The position numbers and the translations under genes are program-made. Source: Acidisoma sp035492295 (GTDB lineage: Bacteria > Pseudomonadota > Alphaproteobacteria > Acetobacterales > Acetobacteraceae). From it: a stretch of 16,999 nt of DNA. The notes under the pieces were generated by a model. It was given only the letters and a program-made list of their open reading frames with translations, was not told the DNA's origin and searched no databases. Location: positions 1 to 16,999 of the forward strand of contig NZ_DATJJK010000015.1 in assembly GCF_035492295.1 (NCBI RefSeq). Reading direction: 5' to 3'. Shown here piece after piece: positions 13,492 through 16,999 of the stretch (within the stretch, counting starts at the first letter, position 1; each line of letters starts with the position of its first letter).

Positions 13492-15558
13492 TCAGCGCCA
13501 CATGCCCCGCATCTGGGCCGCGACATCGACCCGGAGCCCCGCCGGCGCGGCCAAGGCTGGCCCGGTGCTGCCAGCGCCCGGCCAGCTTACGTAGTCGAAA
13601 CAATCGAGAATCTCGCGCGGGATGAAGCGGGTGCGCGAGGCATAGACGTGGCGGTCGCCCTGGGCGCGCTGCCCATGGGTGAAGAAGCGCTGCGGCAACA
13701 GGATATGCAGCCCTTCCTTGGCGCGCGTCATCGCGACATAGAGCAGGCGGCGCTCCTCCTCGATTTCGGCCCGGCTGCCGGTGCCGAGGTCGGAGGGGAT
13801 GCAGCCGTCCACGGCATTGAGCAGGAATACCGAACGCCATTCCTGGCCCTTGGCGGAATGGATGGTCGAGAGGATGAGGTAATCCTCGTCCAGCAGCGGC
13901 ACCCCGGCCTGGTCGCTGGTCGCGTCCGGCGGGTCGAGCGTCAGTTCCGTCAGGAAGCGTTCGCGGCTCGGATAGCCGCCGGCGATCTGCTGCAGGGTGA
14001 GCAGATCCGCCCGCCGCGTCTCAACCTCCTCATGCAGCGTCTCCAGGATAGGCTCGTACCAGGCGCAGGCGCGTTCGAGCTCGGCCGGCCAGCCGAGCCC
14101 GCCCTGGTGCAGATCGGTGAGCGCGGCAACAAGCGCGCCCCAACTGGCACCCAGGCGCGCGGGCACGGGAATCTGGCCAAGGGCGCGGATAGGGGATGGT
14201 TGATCCGTCATGCTCTCCAGCACGCGGCGCACCGTCGCCGGGCCCGCGCCCGGCACGCGCAGCATGATGCGGAAGCCGGCCACGATATCGCGCGGATTCT
14301 GTGCGAAACGCAGTAGGGCCAGCACATCCTTGACGTGCGCGCTGTCAAGAAACTTCAACCCGCCGAACTTCACGAAGGGAATGCGGCGGCGCGTGAGTTC
14401 CACCTCCAGCAGTGTGCTGTGGCTCGCCGTGCGAAACAGCACCGCCTGATCGCGCAGACGCATGCCGGTCTCGCGGTTCTGCAGCACGCGCAGCGCCACG
14501 CCGCGCGCCTGCTCCATCTCGTCGCGGACGGTCACGAGTTCGGGCAGCGGCCCGGTTTGGCGATCTGTCCACAGATCCTTGGTGAAGCGCTCGGCCGCCA
14601 GCCCGATCACGGCATTGGCGGCGTCCAGGATCGGCTTGGTCGAGCGGTAGTTGCGGTCGAGCGTCACGACATCGGCCGGCGGCTCGAAGGTGCTCGGAAA
14701 ATCCAGAATGTTGCGCACCGTCGCGGCACGGAAGGCATAGATCGCCTGGGCATCGTCGCCGACCACGGTCAGTCCCTCACCGGTCGGTTTCATCGTCATC
14801 AGGATTGCCGCCTGCAGGCGGTTGGTATCCTGGTATTCGTCGACCAGGACATGGTCGAAGCGGCCGCCAACTTCCGCGGCGAGGCCAGGATCGTCCTGCA
14901 TTCGCGCCCAATAAAGCAGAAGATCGTCGTAATCGAGCACGCCCTGCGCCTGCTTCGCCTCCACATAAGAAGCGAAGAGCCGGCGCAACTCCGCCTGCCA
15001 TTGGGCACACCAGGGAAAGCACTCCTGCAGCACGGCTTCGAGTGCGGCACCGCTGTTGACGGCGCGGGAATAGATATCCAGGCAGGTGGCCTTGGTGGGA
15101 AAGCGGCTTTCCATCTGCGCGAAGCCGAGATCGTTCCGCACAAGGTTGATGAGATCAGCCGAATCCTCGCGGTCATGAATCGAGAAATCGGGTACGAGGC
15201 CGATGGCTTCGGCATAATCTCGCAACAGGCGTGCGCCGATGCCGTGGAAGGTGCCGGCCCAGGGCAGGCCCGCCGCCATCAGCCCGGCACGCTCGCCCAG
15301 AACCTCGGCCGAGATGCGCTCCGCCCGCCGGCTGAGTTCCGCCGCAGCGCGGCGCGAAAAGGTCATGAGCAGGATGCGGGTGGGATCGGCGCCATGCACC
15401 AGCAGATGAGCGACGCGATGAGCAAGGGTCTTGGTCTTGCCCGATCCGGCACCTGCGATGACGAGCAGCGGCCCCGCCGGCGCGGCACCGTTGGCGATGC
15501 CATGCTCCACCGCGCATCTCTGCTGGGTGTTCAGGGTGTCGAGGTAGGCCAGGGTCAT
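13492..15558 (-). CDS. UvrD/Rep-family ATP-dependent DNA helicase
   Basis: A superfamily 1A 3'-to-5' DNA helicase of about 688 residues from the ATG at 15558. The Q-motif region (LNTQQRCAVEHG), Walker A GAGSGKT (36-42), motif Ia MTFSRRAAAEL, Ic GTFHGIGARLL, motif II VDEYQDTN, motif III VVGDDAQAIYAFRAA, motif IV RNYRSTKPIL, motif V STIHSAKGQEW and motif VI RRLLYVAMTRAKEGL are all present. The set is complete, so it should be an active motor. An upstream GTG at 15621 would add 21 basic, unconserved-looking residues; starting at Met-Thr-Leu-Ala-Tyr-Leu-Asp fits the family better. It is shorter at the C-terminus than classical UvrD, so it is probably a paralogue rather than the housekeeping enzyme. 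It is divergent from the GntR gene and has no functional link to the importers. Confidence 0.93.
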   Translation of the reverse strand: MTLAYLDTLNTQQRCAVEHGIANGAAPAGPLLVIAGAGSGKTKTLAHRVAHLLVHGADPTRILLMTFSRRAAAELSRRAERISAEVLGERAGLMAAGLPWAGTFHGIGARLLRDYAEAIGLVPDFSIHDREDSADLINLVRNDLGFAQMESRFPTKATCLDIYSRAVNSGAALEAVLQECFPWCAQWQAELRRLFASYVEAKQAQGVLDYDDLLLYWARMQDDPGLAAEVGGRFDHVLVDEYQDTNRLQAAILMTMKPTGEGLTVVGDDAQAIYAFRAATVRNILDFPSTFEPPADVVTLDRNYRSTKPILDAANAVIGLAAERFTKDLWTDRQTGPLPELVTVRDEMEQARGVALRVLQNRETGMRLRDQAVLFRTASHSTLLEVELTRRRIPFVKFGGLKFLDSAHVKDVLALLRFAQNPRDIVAGFRIMLRVPGAGPATVRRVLESMTDQPSPIRALGQIPVPARLGASWGALVAALTDLHQGGLGWPAELERACAWYEPILETLHEEVETRRADLLTLQQIAGGYPSRERFLTELTLDPPDATSDQAGVPLLDEDYLILSTIHSAKGQEWRSVFLLNAVDGCIPSDLGTGSRAEIEEERRLLYVAMTRAKEGLHILLPQRFFTHGQRAQGDRHVYASRTRFIPREILDCFDYVSWPGAGSTGPALAAPAGLRVDVAAQMRGMWR

Positions 15559-15576
15559 GGCTCGGTCATGGCTCGG
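15555..15576. repeat. 11-bp tandem duplication at the helicase start codon
   Basis: TCATGGCTCGG occurs twice in tandem (15555-15565 and 15566-15576). On the minus strand each copy carries an ATG. The upstream one reads MTEP then TGA, and that TGA overlaps the helicase ATG as ATGA. Confidence 0.75.
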
Positions 15577-15621
15577 TCGCGGTCTCCGCCGCGGAGTCTT
15601 CCATATTCCCTTTTTGTTCAC

Positions 15622-15734
15622 AATGGGCGACGCCTGTCCGGTTCCTGCCCTCTGAGATATCAGGTGCCAATTGGCGCAGCGCGCCCCGATACGGTATCTT
15701 GGCAGCCGGATACAGACGCTTGGCCGAGGACGCG
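15622..15734. promoter_or_regulatory. Divergent promoter region between helicase and GntR genes, with two palindromes
   Basis: GCCAATTGGC (15666-15675) and GATACGGTATC (15688-15698) are perfect palindromes 37-60 nt upstream of the GntR start. FCD-type GntR proteins bind short palindromes often containing GGTnnnACC- or GTnnAC-type cores, so either may be the autoregulatory operator. No clear sigma-70 promoter was fixed. Confidence 0.4.
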
Positions 15735-16466
15735 ATGACCCCGATCGAACGCCCGCAATCCCTCGCGGATGCGGTTCTGGAACGGCTGCGCTACGACATC
15801 GTCTCCGGAAAGCTGCGGCTCGGCCAGATGCTGTCGGAGCGGGTGCTGGCCGAGAAACTCGGTGTCTCGAAATCGCCGGTGCGCGAGGCGCTGGCCCAGC
15901 TCAGGCTCGAAGGGCTGGTGCGGATCGTGCCGCAGCGTGGCGCCTTCGTCTTCACCCTCTCTTCCGAAGGCGTGCGCCAAGTCTGCGAATTCCGCCGCAT
16001 GCTGGAACGCACGGCGCTGACCCTCGCGGTCGCACGCGAGCCGCACAGGCTCGCCCGCCTCTGGGCCGCGATCGTGGAGGAGATGGCCCAGGCCAGGGCA
16101 GCGGGGGACGGGCGGCGCTATCTCGATGCGGACACCACCTTCCACACCACCCTCTTCGATCTCTGCGGCAATGCCTATATCAGCGGTGCCTATAGCCTGC
16201 ATCTCGGCAAGATCGCCGCACTGCGCACGCATCTTGCGGTGAAGCCGCTGCACACGGAAATGTCCTTCCGCGAACACGGGGAGATGGCGGCGGCGATTGA
16301 CCGCGGTGATCTCGCCGCCACTCTCGCGATCCTGGATGTCCATATCGACCGCAGCCAGACGACCTATGCCGCCGGCGTGCCGGACATCGCCCAGGCGGAT
16401 GCGTCGGAGGAGCGCGCGGTACGCCCGCGACGGGCACGCAGCCGGCTCGTCACCGCCGCCAGCTAG
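15735..16466 (+). CDS. GntR-family regulator, FadR/FCD subfamily
   Basis: The product is 243 residues. The winged helix-turn-helix covers about residues 9-75 (ERVLAEKLGVSKSPVREAL, then the wing RIVPQRGAFV). The helical FCD domain follows (about 85-210) with likely metal-binding residues Asp133, His137, His181 and His203. The ATG at 15735 has GAGGA at 15726-15730; the TTG at 15699 would add 12 residues through a palindrome and is not favoured. Members of this group sense organic acids. The gene lies directly upstream of an amidase remnant, so its former target may have been an amide or nitrogen-compound catabolic operon. The tail after residue 215 is Arg/Ala-rich and probably disordered. Confidence 0.92.
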   Translation: MTPIERPQSLADAVLERLRYDIVSGKLRLGQMLSERVLAEKLGVSKSPVREALAQLRLEGLVRIVPQRGAFVFTLSSEGVRQVCEFRRMLERTALTLAVAREPHRLARLWAAIVEEMAQARAAGDGRRYLDADTTFHTTLFDLCGNAYISGAYSLHLGKIAALRTHLAVKPLHTEMSFREHGEMAAAIDRGDLAATLAILDVHIDRSQTTYAAGVPDIAQADASEERAVRPRRARSRLVTAAS

Positions 16467-16478
16467 AACAGGCCCTGC

Positions 16479-16570
16479 TCAGGGCCGCTCGCGGCCACCG
16501 ACCTCCAGCGTCACCGATTGGCCGCACTGCCGCACGAGCGCGCCGAAGGCTGCCTTGGGCAGCGGCCGAA
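16479..16570 (-). pseudogene. Possible C-terminal remnant of an unidentified protein
   Basis: On the minus strand a frame ending in TGA at 16481-16479 reads RPLPKAAFGALVRQCG followed by QSVTLEVGGRERP. The alternation of polar and hydrophobic residues looks protein-like and differs from the usual shadow translation. There is no start codon or recognisable domain, and the upstream part runs into the antisense of the amidase remnant. I do not recognise the family. Confidence 0.2.
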
Positions 16571-16762
16571 CCCTACCCCACCCGCATCGCGGGCCGGGAA
16601 GCCGGCCCACGGGACCATGCGATCTTCACCGGCTGGGTGAATCTCGCCGGCCTGCCTGCGATCAGCCTTCCTGTGGCGCTCTCCAACAGCGGCCTGCCCA
16701 TCGGCGTGCAGCTCGTCGTGGGCTTCGGCCAGGATGCCGATCTGCTCGCTTATGCGGCCGTG
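16550..16762 (+). pseudogene. Amidase (amidase-signature family) C-terminal remnant
   Basis: One open plus-strand frame reads LPWAAAEPYPTRIAG, then GPRDHAIFTGWVNLAGLPAI, SLPVALSNSGLPIGVQLV and GFGQDADLLAYAA. This is the conserved C-terminal part of amidase-signature enzymes (a GLPIGVQLV-type stretch after the NxxGLPAISLP segment). The several hundred N-terminal residues with the Ser-Ser-Lys catalytic triad are missing, and there is no start codon. The frame then runs into the antisense of the molybdenum hydroxylase 3' end. It is a dead fragment, downstream of the GntR gene that probably once regulated it. Confidence 0.75.
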
Positions 16763-16999
16763 ATCGGCGGCAATCCCGGCAGCAGCTTGTCCAGCGTCAC
16801 CGGATAGTCCCGCACGCGCACGCCGGTCGCGTTATAGACGGCATTGGCGACGGCGGCTGCCACACCGCAAAGACCCAGTTCGCCCACGCCCTTGGCCTTC
16901 ATCGGCGAGGAAATCGGGTCGTCATAATTCAGGAACACGACATCCTGATGCGGAATGTCGGCATGCACCGGCACCTCGTAGCCTGCCAGGTCGTGGTTG
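16750..16999 (-). CDS. Xanthine/aldehyde dehydrogenase molybdopterin-binding subunit, C-terminal part (runs off the window)
   Basis: Only about 83 C-terminal residues are in the window; the gene enters from beyond position 16999. The frame reads AGYEVPVHADIPHQDVVFLN, then SPMKAKGVGELGLCGVAAAV, ANAVYNATGVRVRDYPVTLD and ends LPPITAA. KGVGELG carries the conserved Glu that acts as base at the molybdenum centre of xanthine oxidase-family hydroxylases, so this is the large molybdenum-cofactor subunit. The specific substrate cannot be given from this part. The last few codons overlap the amidase remnant, so the final residues and the stop may have been created by the rearrangement. Confidence 0.88.
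   Translation of the reverse strand, partial: NHDLAGYEVPVHADIPHQDVVFLNYDDPISSPMKAKGVGELGLCGVAAAVANAVYNATGVRVRDYPVTLDKLLPGLPPITAA

Noticed and set aside
13456..14316. A 286-codon gene starting at the good ribosome binding site at 13441-13447
   Set aside because: Beyond about 12 codons the frame is purely antisense to the helicase coding region, so only the 5' end is considered a possible fragment.
14335..15738. Plus-strand open frame of 467 codons opposite the helicase
   Set aside because: The helicase has the full set of superfamily 1 motifs. The antisense product has no family features.
1..16999. CRISPR arrays, tRNA or rRNA genes, transposases, integrases, phage or toxin-antitoxin genes
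   Set aside because: No regular repeat-spacer pattern, RNA gene hallmark or mobile-element protein was recognised on either strand.

Overview
The window looks like a GC-rich alphaproteobacterial chromosome segment, probably Hyphomicrobiales or a similar heterotroph. I infer this from the overall GC-rich codon use, the density of ribose-type ABC sugar importers, the SorC, LacI and GntR regulators, and Shine-Dalgarno-led operons with ATGA-type overlaps. No rRNA, tRNA, CRISPR array, insertion sequence or phage gene was seen.

Layout. (1) 121-470: a tiny secreted Gly/Ser-rich protein closed by a very strong hairpin. (2) About 471-867: a non-coding control region with inverted repeats and an exact 12-bp direct repeat. 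(3) 868-7611: a tightly packed plus-strand operon with a periplasmic sugar-binding protein, a duplicated ABC ATPase, two permeases, a beta-propeller lactonase and a SorC-family sugar-responsive regulator. (4) 7644-8666: a LacI-family repressor on the minus strand, convergent with the SorC gene and divergent from the next operon, with a clear palindromic operator at 8677-8691. (5) 8856-13198: a second importer operon with a binding protein, ATPase, single permease and metallo-beta-lactamase-fold lactonase. (6) 13199-13455: a non-coding, hairpin-rich stretch ending in a good ribosome binding site and an orphan start codon. (7) 13492-15558: a UvrD/Rep-type DNA helicase on the minus strand, divergent from a GntR/FCD regulator at 15735-16466. 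(8) 16467-16999: a scar region holding the C-terminal remnant of an amidase, a possible second remnant, and the C-terminus of a molybdenum hydroxylase that runs off the window.

How the genes work together. The centre of the window is two ribose-type sugar import modules placed side by side. Each ends in a lactonase, but the lactonases have unrelated folds (seven-bladed propeller versus metallo-beta-lactamase). Each module also has its own class of regulator (SorC versus LacI). The most economical reading is a two-branch uptake system for sugars or sugar lactones that feeds a non-phosphorylating oxidative route. No sugar dehydrogenase, kinase or aldonate dehydratase lies in the window, so the substrates cannot be named. 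The helicase, GntR gene and molybdenum hydroxylase appear unrelated to this system.
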